DNA of 24,628 bases from JAZGAE01 sp036475545. Lineage in GTDB: Bacteria > Pseudomonadota > Alphaproteobacteria > DATDPM01. Each line of letters opens with the position of its first letter. Positions within the stretch are counted from its first letter, which is position 1. The stretch spans positions 1 through 24,628 of the forward strand of contig JAZGAE010000102.1 of assembly GCA_036475545.1 (NCBI GenBank), given 5' to 3'. The translations under genes were made by a program, and so were the position numbers. The notes below the pieces were generated by a model. The model made no database searches. It saw only the letters and a list, made by a program, of their open reading frames with translations, and was not told the DNA's origin. Of this stretch, positions 1 through 8,480 are shown in pieces.

Positions 1-80
1 ATTTTCCGCCGTCTGACCGAAGGTGGAAGCCGGAAGCTCTGGTTTCCGGTGAAGCTCTCAGGTTCTCAGACAGAGGGGGC
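1..80 (+). promoter_or_regulatory. Glycine riboswitch aptamer, 3' part (5' strand lies outside the window)
   Basis: The sequence carries the hallmark blocks of the glycine aptamer in order: ACCGAAGG at 16-23, a hairpin with stem CCGGAA (30-35) and TTCCGG (44-49), the conserved TGAAGCTCTCAGG at 50-62, and GACAGAGGGGG at 69-79. This closely follows the second aptamer of the known Vibrio glycine riboswitch. The 5' GGAGAG strand of P1 must lie before base 1. The family binds glycine and usually controls gcvT or glycine transporters. Here no such gene follows on this strand; the next credible gene starts at 396. A 7-bp hairpin at 86-108 directly after it could be part of the expression platform. 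Confidence 0.85.
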
Positions 81-85
81 ACCTA

Positions 86-108
86 CTCCCGTACGTGATT
101 GACGGGAG
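86..108 (+). promoter_or_regulatory. Hairpin directly downstream of the glycine aptamer
   Basis: CTCCCGT at 86-92 pairs with ACGGGAG at 102-108 around a 9-nt loop. It has no T-tract, so it is not a classical intrinsic terminator. Its position, six bases after the aptamer, suggests an expression-platform element, but this is inference. Between 109 and 395 I see no convincing gene: the short reading frames there have no recognisable domain. Confidence 0.4.
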
Positions 109-395
109 CGGTCTCTCGCGTGCCGATAAAGGCCATTGGGCCTTGCGATGCGACTGTTGGAGGACCTGATGCACGCCGATCCAAAATTTCCTCACGCATC
201 GTTTGGCCTGAACGCAAGCTTGTGGCGGCATGGTCGCCTGCCGGGCACCCCCGGTGCGGCGTTCCGCTTACTCCGTCGCAGGACAGCGGGCGAACCAGGC
301 GCGGGCGAGGCCGCTCACCGTCACGAACGCGGGAGCTGTCTGTCTGCGGGGAGCTGGGGGACCAGTCCTCGCTTATGCGTTGAGTGAGGTGAGGC

Positions 396-776
396 ATGAC
401 GCCGCATGAATTGATTGAGGAGCTGGAGCGGGCGGAGAGCGGAGATTCCCGACTGGACTTTTGGATTTGGTGGTGGGGCAACGTCTCGAGCCCCCGGGGG
501 GACAGGCCGGCCCAGGAGTTCATCGAGGAGAAGTTGCGCTCGGCGGAGGCACCCAGGTATTCGAGCAACATCGACGCCGCGGCGACGCTCGTTCCCGAGG
601 GATACCGATGGTCCCTGGAGCAGCTCCGCGACCGCTTCGCCGCAAGCGTGCATCCGCCCGTGGGCCGCACCACGGCCCAGGTGACGGAGGCGCGGGCCGC
701 CGCGCCGGCGCTCTGCGCGGCGGTGCTGCGGACGCGGATATGCTTCGTCAACGACGTGATGAGGGGACGGCACTGA
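396..776 (+). CDS. Hypothetical protein, phage-like family (126 aa)
   Basis: The function is unknown. The ATG at 396 follows a good ribosome site (GAGGTGAGG, 387-395 region). The N-terminus MTPHELIEELERAES and the segment IDAAATLVPEGYRWSLEQL (about residues 60-78) resemble a family of small hypothetical proteins that I know from prophage-like regions of alphaproteobacteria, where a 'DAALTLVPEGW.W' motif recurs. The C-terminal part includes AAAPALCAAVLRTR, also typical of that family. The middle is rich in Trp (FWIWWWGN, about 22-29). No transmembrane or catalytic motif is visible. It stands alone, 310 nt after the glycine aptamer and 195 nt before the CBS gene, and no other phage gene is nearby, so it may be a relic. 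Confidence 0.72.
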   Translation: MTPHELIEELERAESGDSRLDFWIWWWGNVSSPRGDRPAQEFIEEKLRSAEAPRYSSNIDAAATLVPEGYRWSLEQLRDRFAASVHPPVGRTTAQVTEARAAAPALCAAVLRTRICFVNDVMRGRH

Positions 777-971
777 GGGCGACCGTGCGCCGCCTTCCCA
801 CGTTTCCTCTCATGTCTTCGATGGGAGCGGCGTTCTCGGCAAGGGGGGCGCCGCCCGGATGCCGGTCCGCCCCCGCGTGATGGGGCGCCGGCCGCCACGA
901 GGCCTTTTGAGGGCGCATGTCCGGCGGCGAGCCGGAAGCTGGCCGCCTCGGGAAACACGGAGGCAGGAACG

Positions 972-1406
972 ATGCAAGTTGCACAAATATTAGAAGGGAA
1001 GGGTTCCAGGGTCGCGACGGCCAAACCCGGGACCACGATCGCCGAGGCCGTCGCCTCGTTGAGCCAGGAGGGCATCGGCGCGCTCGTGGTGACCGACGAA
1101 GGCGAGCAAGTGGCGGGAATCATCTCGGAGCGGGACATCGTCCGCGGCCTCAACACCCACGGGCCGCAGTTGCTGACCATGCGCGTGGACGAGCTCATGA
1201 CCCGCGATGTCGTCACCTGCGGCCCCCGCAGCCGGGTCGAAGAGCTGATGAAGAAAATGACGGTGCGGCGTATCCGCCACCTGCCCGTTCTCGCGTGCGG
1301 GGAGCTCTCGGGCATCATCAGCATCGGCGACGTGGTGAAGAACCGGCTCGAAGAGTTGGAGACGGAAACCACCATGCTGCGGGAGTATATCGTCGGACAC
1401 GCGTGA
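972..1406 (+). CDS. CBS-domain pair protein (144 aa)
   Basis: This is a small stand-alone Bateman module: CBS 1 covers about residues 8-62 (IGALVVTDEGEQVAGIISERDI) and CBS 2 about 74-130 (VDELMT, then RIRHLPVL, then GIISIGDVV). CBS pairs bind adenine nucleotides or related ligands and act as energy sensors, but stand-alone ones rarely have a known partner. The length is the usual one for this family. The ATG at 972 follows GGAGGCAGGAACG, a strong ribosome site. The last ~20 residues are a charged helix (EELETETTMLREYI) typical of these proteins. It is monocistronic: the next gene in the same direction is almost 500 nt away. The protein is soluble and cytoplasmic by sequence. Confidence 0.93.
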   Translation: MQVAQILEGKGSRVATAKPGTTIAEAVASLSQEGIGALVVTDEGEQVAGIISERDIVRGLNTHGPQLLTMRVDELMTRDVVTCGPRSRVEELMKKMTVRRIRHLPVLACGELSGIISIGDVVKNRLEELETETTMLREYIVGHA

Positions 1407-1431
1407 GCGCCGGCCCGACTCTCCCGGCAAA

Positions 1432-1573
1432 CCATCCCTAGGTCACCTCGGCCCGGGCCGCCGCCTCCCCCTTCGGCGCAGCCTCATGGAGGGCCCGCCA
1501 GCCCATCCCTAGGTCACCTCGGCCCGGGCCGCCGCCTCCCCCTTTGGCGCAGCCTCATGGAGGACCCGCCAGC
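1432..1573. repeat. 71-bp tandem duplication (two copies)
   Basis: Copy 1 spans 1432-1502 and copy 2 spans 1503-1573. They abut exactly and differ at only two positions that I can see (cttcgg versus ctttgg, and gggcccg versus ggacccg). Each unit begins CCATCCCTAGGTCACC. It lies in the gap between the CBS gene and nfeD. The rest of that gap, 1574-1898, contains no gene I can defend, only a candidate promoter. Confidence 0.9.
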
Positions 1574-1773
1574 GCGACTCCCAAGGCGCCGCGCGATCGC
1601 CGCACGGCCTGGCAAGGACGGCGCGAAGACTTGATCCCCCTCCAGGGCGCGCCGATCCCGATCGCCGCCCTCCCTGCCCTTCATCGCCTCTCGGCCTCCG
1701 GCCGGGATCGCGGCTCGCCTCTCCCGCGCCGCCGAGGCGGCCGCGCGGAGCGACCTCACGGACGGAGCCGAAC

Positions 1774-1802
1774 TTGAGAGAATCCCCGCGGCGGCATAGG
1801 AT
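1774..1802 (+). promoter_or_regulatory. Candidate sigma70-type promoter for nfeD-slipin
   Basis: A -35 like TTGAGA (1774-1779) and a -10 like TAGGAT (1797-1802) are separated by 17 nt. They match the consensus hexamers at 5 and 4 of 6 positions. They lie about 100 nt before the nfeD start. The call is by eye only. Confidence 0.4.
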
Positions 1803-1898
1803 CGACATCGACGGCGTCCGGGCCGCCGCCTGATACCCAGGCGCGGGACGGTTGAGCCCGGCCGGCGCCGTTTGCCGTTCCACGGCAGGATCAAGGCC

Positions 1899-3299
1899 AT
1901 GTTGGCTAAAAGGCTGGTTTTAACGCTCTTCCTGGCTCTTATGCCGGCCTTCCTCCTCGGCGCCGAGGCCGAGAGGTCCGCCGTCCTGCTCGATATCAAA
2001 GGCCCCATCGGACCCCCCACCAGCGACTACGTCCACCGCGGGCTCGAGGACGCGCGCGATATGGGCGCGGCGGTCGTCATCCTTCGCATGGACACGCCGG
2101 GGGGCCTGGACACCTCCATGCGCGAGATCGTCCAGGACATCCTCGCCTCCCCCGTCCCCGTCATCACCTATGTCGCCCCGAGCGGCGCCCGCGCGGCGAG
2201 CGCCGGCACCTATATCCTCTATGCCAGCCACGTCGCGGCGATGGCGCCGGGCACGAACCTGGGCGCGGCCACGCCGGTGCAGATCGGCGGCGCGCCCGAG
2301 CCGAGCCGCCCGCCGGAGAGACCCCGAAAGCCGGACGAGGGCGAGAACGGCGAGGCCGAGAACGGCGAGGCCGACGAGGAGAAAGGGGCCGAAGAAGCGC
2401 CTCCGCGGCCCCATCCCACCATGGCGGAAAAGGCCGTGAGCGATGCCGTGGCCTACATCCGCAGCCTCGCGGAGCTGCACGGCCGCAACGCCGAGTGGGC
2501 CGAGAAGGCCGTGCGCGAGGCGGCCAGCCTCTCGGCCCAGGAGGCCTTGAAAGCGGGAGTGGTCGACCTCGTCGCGGGCGACCTGGACGAGCTGCTTCAG
2601 AAGGCGGACGGCCGGACCGTCACGGTGCTGAACGAGGAGCGGCGTCTGAGCACGGCGGGGCTCACGGTCGTCGAGATCGAACCGGATTGGCGCACCAAGC
2701 TGTTGGCCGTGATCACCAACCCCAACATCGCCTATATCATGCTGATGCTGGGCATGTACGGGCTGATCCTGGAGTTCAGCAATCCCGGCGCCGTGGTGCC
2801 GGGCGTGGTCGGGGCGATCCTTTTGCTGCTGGGCCTTTACGCGCTCCAGCTTCTTCCCGTCAACTACGCCGGCCTCGCCCTCATTCTGCTCGGGGTTGCG
2901 TTCATGGTGGCGGAGGCCTTCGTCCCCGCCTTCGGGATTCTCGGCATCGGCGGCGTGATCGCCTTCATCATCGGCTCGGTGATCCTGCTCGACACCGACG
3001 TCCCCGGCTACCGCATTTACCTGCCGGTCATCATCGCCGTGGCCGCAACCAGCGGCGTCTTCTTCATGGTCGTCATCGGCATGGCCATCAAGGCCCGGCA
3101 GCGGCCGGTGGTGAGCGGGCCCGAGGAACTGATCGGGAGTTACGGCCAGGTGGCTGAATGGGCCGGCCGCGAGGGACGCGTGCGTGTCCACAGCGAGACC
3201 TGGGGCGCCTCCGCTACGCGGCCGCTGGAGCCGGGCAGCCGCATCCGGGTCGCCGGGAGGGACGGGCTTATCCTCATCGTGGAGCCCGCGGACGAGTAA
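1899..3299 (+). CDS. nfeD: NfeD-family membrane serine protease (ClpP class), 466 aa
   Basis: This is the long NfeD form: a signal segment (MLAKRLVLTLFLALMPAFLLG), a ClpP-like protease domain, four to five membrane helices (about 270-395) and a C-terminal OB-fold domain (about 415-466). In the archaeal homologue a Ser-Lys dyad cleaves the C-terminus of the partner stomatin. Here the likely Ser is in ARAASAGTY (Ser about 101) and the Lys in MAEKAVSDA (about 178). Between them sits a Pro/Glu-rich insert (about 133-174) whose DNA holds a 15-bp tandem repeat at 2343-2372. The ATG at 1899 follows AAGG and gives a clean signal segment; an in-frame ATG at 1872 would add nine residues. The slipin gene follows after 12 nt, the standard partner arrangement. 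Confidence 0.93.
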   Translation: MLAKRLVLTLFLALMPAFLLGAEAERSAVLLDIKGPIGPPTSDYVHRGLEDARDMGAAVVILRMDTPGGLDTSMREIVQDILASPVPVITYVAPSGARAASAGTYILYASHVAAMAPGTNLGAATPVQIGGAPEPSRPPERPRKPDEGENGEAENGEADEEKGAEEAPPRPHPTMAEKAVSDAVAYIRSLAELHGRNAEWAEKAVREAASLSAQEALKAGVVDLVAGDLDELLQKADGRTVTVLNEERRLSTAGLTVVEIEPDWRTKLLAVITNPNIAYIMLMLGMYGLILEFSNPGAVVPGVVGAILLLLGLYALQLLPVNYAGLALILLGVAFMVAEAFVPAFGILGIGGVIAFIIGSVILLDTDVPGYRIYLPVIIAVAATSGVFFMVVIGMAIKARQRPVVSGPEELIGSYGQVAEWAGREGRVRVHSETWGASATRPLEPGSRIRVAGRDGLILIVEPADE

Positions 3300-3311
3300 G
3301 GGAGGAACGAG

Positions 3312-4091
3312 ATGTTTTACACATACGCCGTCGTCGCCGTCTTCATCCTGGGCGTCATCGTCTATTCGCTGCGCGTCCTCCGCGAATACCAGCGCGGCGT
3401 CATCTTCCTGCTGGGCAGGTTCTGGAAGGTGAAGGGCCCGGGACTCATCATCGTCGTGCCCATCATCCAGCAGATGGTGCGGGTGGACTTGCGCACCGTG
3501 GTGCTGGACGTGCCGACCCAGGACGTGATCTCCCGCGACAACGTCTCCGTCAAGGTCAACGCCGTCATCTACTACCGGGTCATCGACGCCCAGAGGGCCA
3601 TCATTCAGGTGGAGGACTTCGCCTCGGCCACCAGCCAGCTCGCGCAGACCACGTTGCGCTCGGTGCTGGGCCAGCACGAGCTCGACGAGATGCTGGCGGA
3701 GCGCGACAAGCTCAACGCCGACATCCAGCGCATCCTGGATGACCAGACGGACGTCTGGGGGATCAAGGTCCTGAACGTGGAGATCAAGCACGTGGACCTC
3801 GACGAAAGCATGATCCGGGCGATCGCCAAACAGGCCGAGGCGGAACGCATCCGCCGGGCGAAGATCATCAACGCCCGGGGCGAGCTCCAGGCCGCGCAGA
3901 AGCTTCTGGAGGCGGGCCAGATCCTGGCCGCGGAGCCGCAGGCCATGCAGCTCCGCTATCTCGCCGCCCTGCACGACATCGCCGGCGAGAGGACCTCGAC
4001 GATCATCTTTCCCCTGCCCCTCGAGATCATCCGCGCCTTCCTGCCCGCCAAGGGCAACGACGGCGAGGCCGCCTCAAAGCCATCTGAGTAG
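3312..4091 (+). CDS. Slipin / SPFH (band 7) membrane protein, 259 aa
   Basis: This is a stomatin-like protein: an N-terminal membrane segment (residues 2-20), then the SPFH core with EYQRGVIFLLGRF, the conserved PGL...P.I, VDLRTVVLDVPTQDVISRDNVSV and LRSVLGQHELDEMLAERD, and finally a Lys/Glu/Ala-rich helical region (about 170-215). Slipins form oligomeric rings on the membrane and are substrates or regulators of NfeD proteases. The ATG at 3312 follows GGGAGG with correct spacing. The hydrophobic C-terminal stretch (TIIFPLPLEIIRAFLP, about 231-246) resembles the NfeD cleavage region. It is co-transcribed with nfeD (12-nt gap) and followed by hairpins ending at 4206. This is the usual family length and nothing is missing. 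Confidence 0.94.
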   Translation: MFYTYAVVAVFILGVIVYSLRVLREYQRGVIFLLGRFWKVKGPGLIIVVPIIQQMVRVDLRTVVLDVPTQDVISRDNVSVKVNAVIYYRVIDAQRAIIQVEDFASATSQLAQTTLRSVLGQHELDEMLAERDKLNADIQRILDDQTDVWGIKVLNVEIKHVDLDESMIRAIAKQAEAERIRRAKIINARGELQAAQKLLEAGQILAAEPQAMQLRYLAALHDIAGERTSTIIFPLPLEIIRAFLPAKGNDGEAASKPSE

Positions 4092-4186
4092 GCGCCGGGG
4101 CGCGCCGGAGACGGCCGCAGGCAGGGCCCAAGCGGCCCCGCAAGGGGCGGTCTCCGCCTCTTCGGCGGCCGCGGCCCCCGGACACT

Positions 4187-4206
4187 GGCCCGCGAGGGCC
4201 GATTTT
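4187..4206 (+). terminator. Intrinsic terminator after the nfeD-slipin operon
   Basis: GGCCC (4187-4191), a GCGA tetraloop and GGGCC (4196-4200) are followed by GATTTT. The T-run is short. It ends 16 nt before the -35 of the suf promoter, so it would insulate the two operons. Two more hairpins precede it: GCCCC-GCAA-GGGGC at 4135-4148 and CCGCC-TCTTC-GGCGG at 4154-4168. Confidence 0.6.
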
Positions 4207-4221
4207 AGCCGCTGGCCCTTG

Positions 4222-4254
4222 TTGACAACGGGGGTGCAACTCCCATATCAGGGA
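4222..4254 (+). promoter_or_regulatory. Candidate suf operon promoter with overlapping palindrome
   Basis: A perfect -35 hexamer TTGACA lies at 4222-4227. The best -10 is TATCAG at 4246-4251 (18-nt spacing). A short palindrome TCCC-ATATCA-GGGA at 4241-4254 overlaps the -10, a natural position for a repressor such as the Rrf2 protein encoded just downstream. The operator role is inference. Confidence 0.55.
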
Positions 4255-4298
4255 AAGCAGACAAAACCGGTCATGTTTATTTGGGCGGGGGCGGACTG

Positions 4299-4772
4299 AT
4301 GATACGACTGAGCCGGCTGGCGGATTACGCCGTGGTCCTCATGAGCCATATCGCGGCCAACGGTAGGAACCTCCATAACGCGCTCGACATAGCCGCGACG
4401 ACGGGGTTCCCGGTCCCGACCGTGAGCAAGATTCTCTCGGCCCTGGCGCGCAGCGGCCTGCTGGTTTCCTACCGAGGCGCAAAGGGGGGCTACGAGCTCG
4501 CCCGGCCCGCGGCACTGATCTCCGCGGCCGAGATCATCAGCTCCGTGGACGGACCGATCGCGCTTACGGAATGCATCGACGGCGCGCCGGGGGACTGCGA
4601 ATACGAACCATTCTGCCCGGCGCGGCGAAACTGGCAGCTGATCAATGGGGCGGTGCGGCGGGCCCTGATCGAGGTGACCCTCGCCGACCTTTCCCAGCCC
4701 TTCCCCAACTTTGAGGACGGCGCCGGCACCTTCGCCGCGGCCCCCGTCCCGAAATCCGCGAGCGGCGCCTAG
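4299..4772 (+). CDS. Rrf2-family SUF regulator (IscR/SufR-like), 157 aa
   Basis: This is a transcription regulator with an N-terminal winged helix (MIRLSRLADYAVVLMSHIA, then VPTVSKILSALARSGLLVSYRGAKGGYELAR) and three Cys at residues 92, 100 and 106 in C-x7-C-x5-C order. Those Cys are the ligands that hold a [2Fe-2S] cluster in Rrf2 proteins such as IscR. The position at the head of the suf operon and the spacing match the SUF-specific Rrf2 subgroup, which senses cluster status and controls its own operon. The ATG at 4299 is preceded by GGGGGCGGA and starts the conserved MIRLSRLADYA; an in-frame TTG at 4281 is less likely. The Ala/Pro-rich tail (about 140-157) is unremarkable. sufB follows after 57 nt. 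Confidence 0.93.
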   Translation: MIRLSRLADYAVVLMSHIAANGRNLHNALDIAATTGFPVPTVSKILSALARSGLLVSYRGAKGGYELARPAALISAAEIISSVDGPIALTECIDGAPGDCEYEPFCPARRNWQLINGAVRRALIEVTLADLSQPFPNFEDGAGTFAAAPVPKSASGA

Positions 4773-4829
4773 CCTGGATGCCCGTGAGCAACGGTGGAAC
4801 GCAACGAGTTTTTCCCGGGGAGACGCCAC

Positions 4830-6290
<1,461 letters not shown>

Positions 6291-6325
6291 CCGCCGGGCT
6301 CAGCCTTTACGACGAGGAAGACTAA

Positions 6326-7126
6326 ATGCTCGAAATCAAGAAACTCCACGTCGAGGTCGACGGCAAGGAAATCCTCCGCGGCCTCGATCTCTCGGTCGAG
6401 CCGGGCGAGGTCCACGCCATCATGGGCCCGAACGCCTCCGGCAAGAGCACGCTCGCCAACGTGCTCGCGGGACGCGACGGCTACCAAGTTACCGAGGGAG
6501 AGGTTCTCTACGACGGTCGCAACCTCCTCGAGATGTCGCCGGAGAAGCGCGCCTGCGAGGGAATATTCATGGCCTTTCAGTATCCCGTGGAGATCCCCGG
6601 CGTGGGTGGCATGAACTTCCTCAAGTCCGCGGTGAACGCCATGCGCAAGCATCGTGGCGAGCCGGAGCTCGACGCCATGGACTTCCTCAAATTCGTCCGC
6701 CACAAGGTGGACCTTTTGGGCATGGACGAGAAGCTCTTGCAGAGGCCGGTCAATGTCGGCTTCTCGGGAGGCGAGAAGAAGCGTCACGAGATCATCCAGA
6801 TGGCGGTGCTCGAGCCGCGGCTGGCAATACTGGACGAGACCGATTCGGGCCTCGACATCGATGCCCTCAGGATCGTGGCCAACGGCATCAACAAGATGCG
6901 CGGCCCCGAACGCGCCATGATCCTCATCACCCATTACCAGCGCCTGCTGGAGTACGTGGTTCCCGACAGGGTGCACGTTCTCTCCGATGGCCGCATCGTG
7001 AAGTCCGGAAGCAAGGAGCTGGCCCACGAGCTCGAGGAGCACGGCTACGCGGGCTTCGGCGTCACGGAGCCGTGTCCGGGGGCCACAGAGGCCGACGCCG
7101 CCGTATCGGAACGTCCCGCCCCATGA
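6326..7126 (+). CDS. sufC: SufC, ABC-type ATPase of the SUF complex, 266 aa
   Basis: SufC is the cytosolic ATPase that drives conformational change in SufBC2D. The sequence has a Walker A GPNASGKS (34-41), the Q-loop AFQYPVEIPGV (about 83-93), the signature FSGGEKKR (146-153), Walker B LAILDETDSGLDID (167-179) and the switch His in ITHYQRLL (203). The SufC-specific ETDSGLD sequence separates it from transporters. No membrane partner exists in the operon, as expected. The C-terminal tail after GYAGFGV is about 20 residues longer than in many homologues (EPCPGATEADAAVSERPAP). The stop overlaps the sufD start as ATGA (7123-7126), which suggests translational coupling. Confidence 0.97.
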   Translation: MLEIKKLHVEVDGKEILRGLDLSVEPGEVHAIMGPNASGKSTLANVLAGRDGYQVTEGEVLYDGRNLLEMSPEKRACEGIFMAFQYPVEIPGVGGMNFLKSAVNAMRKHRGEPELDAMDFLKFVRHKVDLLGMDEKLLQRPVNVGFSGGEKKRHEIIQMAVLEPRLAILDETDSGLDIDALRIVANGINKMRGPERAMILITHYQRLLEYVVPDRVHVLSDGRIVKSGSKELAHELEEHGYAGFGVTEPCPGATEADAAVSERPAP

Positions 7127-8478
7127 CCGTCGCCGCCGCAAATCCCAAGACCGCCGGGCCCTACGTCGGCCAATTCGCGGAGGTCAAGGCCGCGCTGCCG
7201 GGCCACGACGTCGCCTGGCTGCGTGAGCTTCGCGAGGAGGCCATCGGGCGATTTTCGGCCCTCGGCTTCGCGACGCCGAGGGTCGAGGAATGGAAATTCA
7301 CCAACCTCGCCCCCCTGACCGGGACGGTCTTCACCCCGCCCTCCGACGCGGCCGCCACCGAGGCCGTGACTCGGGAGAGCCTGGTGCCGTTTCTGCTCGA
7401 GGGAGAGGCCTGCCACCGGCTCGTGTTCGTCAACGGACGCTTTCGGCCCGATCTTTCCGATCCGGGAAGCCTGCCGGCCGGGGTCGAACTCACGAGCCTT
7501 GCCGTGGCGCTGGCGGAAGAGCCGGAGCTCGTCAAACCCCATCTCGGCCGCCTCGCCAAGCTCGACGGGCAGGCGCTGGTTTCCCTCAACGCGGCCTTCA
7601 TGGCCGATGGGGCGGTGCTGCGGCTGCCGCGCGGCGCGGCGCTTACGCGTCCCTTGCACCTGCTGTTCGTGGCGACGCCCGCGCCTGCGCCGGCCGTCAT
7701 GCATCTGCGCAACCTCATCGTCGCCGAGGCGGGAAGCAGCGCCACGATCATCGAGTCCTATGCCGGGCCGGAGAACGGCACGTATTGGACCAATGCGGTG
7801 ACCGAAATCTCGGCCGCGGCGGACGCCTCCATCCGGCACTTCAAGCTCCAGAACGAGAGCCGCGAGGCCTTCCACCTGGCTGTCAACCAAGTCCATCTCG
7901 CGGAACGCAGCGGCTACGACAGTTTCGTGCTGTCGGTGGGAGGCCGGCTGTCAAGGAACGAGATACACGCCGCGCTGGATGGCACAGGTGTGGAGTGCCG
8001 CCTCAACGGCGCCATTCTGGCGCGCGGCCGCCAACACATGGACAACAGCACCTGGATCGAGCACCGCAAGCCCGGAAGCCTCAGCCACGAGGTCTACAAG
8101 AACGTGCTGGACGACAACGCCCACGGCGTCTTCCAGGGCAAGATCATCGTGCGCCCGGACGCACAGAAGACCGACGCGCATCAACTCAACAAGAACATCC
8201 TGCTCGCGGAGACCGCGCGGGCCGACACCAAACCGGAACTGGAAATCCACGCCGACGACGTCAGATGCAGCCACGGCGCCGCCGTCGGCGAACTGGATCG
8301 CGAGGCCATGTTTTACCTGCGCTCGCGCGGCCTCGACGAGCCGCGGGCCGAGCAGTTGTTGATCGAGGCCTTCGTCGGCGAGTTGCTGGACGAAATCTCC
8401 GTCTCGGCGGTGCGGTCCCATCTGAAGAAAACGGTCTCGTCATGGCTGGCCGGCGGCGAAAGTTGGGAGGGCGCGTGA
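7123..8478 (+). CDS. sufD: SufD, SUF complex subunit, 451 aa
   Basis: SufD pairs with SufB to form the site where clusters are assembled. The sequence has the N-terminal helical part with the conserved PRVEEWKFTNLAPL block (about 54-67), the beta-helix core with LRNLIVAEAGSSATIIESY, and the C-terminal DAQKTDAHQLNKNILL, RCSHGAAVGELDREAMFYLRSRGL and the closing AFVGELLDEI. The Cys (about 382) and His (about 384) of CSHG match the conserved pair needed for iron and cluster handling in the E. coli subunit. The ATG at 7123 overlaps the sufC stop; an upstream in-frame ATG (7072) would add 17 residues of low-complexity sequence lying inside sufC. sufS follows with a 2-nt gap or an overlapping GTGA. 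Confidence 0.95.
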   Translation: MTVAAANPKTAGPYVGQFAEVKAALPGHDVAWLRELREEAIGRFSALGFATPRVEEWKFTNLAPLTGTVFTPPSDAAATEAVTRESLVPFLLEGEACHRLVFVNGRFRPDLSDPGSLPAGVELTSLAVALAEEPELVKPHLGRLAKLDGQALVSLNAAFMADGAVLRLPRGAALTRPLHLLFVATPAPAPAVMHLRNLIVAEAGSSATIIESYAGPENGTYWTNAVTEISAAADASIRHFKLQNESREAFHLAVNQVHLAERSGYDSFVLSVGGRLSRNEIHAALDGTGVECRLNGAILARGRQHMDNSTWIEHRKPGSLSHEVYKNVLDDNAHGVFQGKIIVRPDAQKTDAHQLNKNILLAETARADTKPELEIHADDVRCSHGAAVGELDREAMFYLRSRGLDEPRAEQLLIEAFVGELLDEISVSAVRSHLKKTVSSWLAGGESWEGA

Positions 8479-8480
8479 CA

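Noticed and set aside
83..1435. Long minus-strand open frame (450 codons)
   Set aside because: It runs antisense to the CBS and hypothetical genes, with Ser/Arg-rich sequence typical of shadow frames in GC-rich DNA and no domain.
1920..3974. 684-codon minus-strand frame
   Set aside because: Asp/His/Leu-rich shadow of nfeD and the slipin gene, which have clear domains on the plus strand.
7290..8480. 5' extension of the sufS frame
   Set aside because: It overlaps sufD in another frame and encodes Arg/Pro-rich sequence; the conserved SufS N-terminus starts at about 8481.
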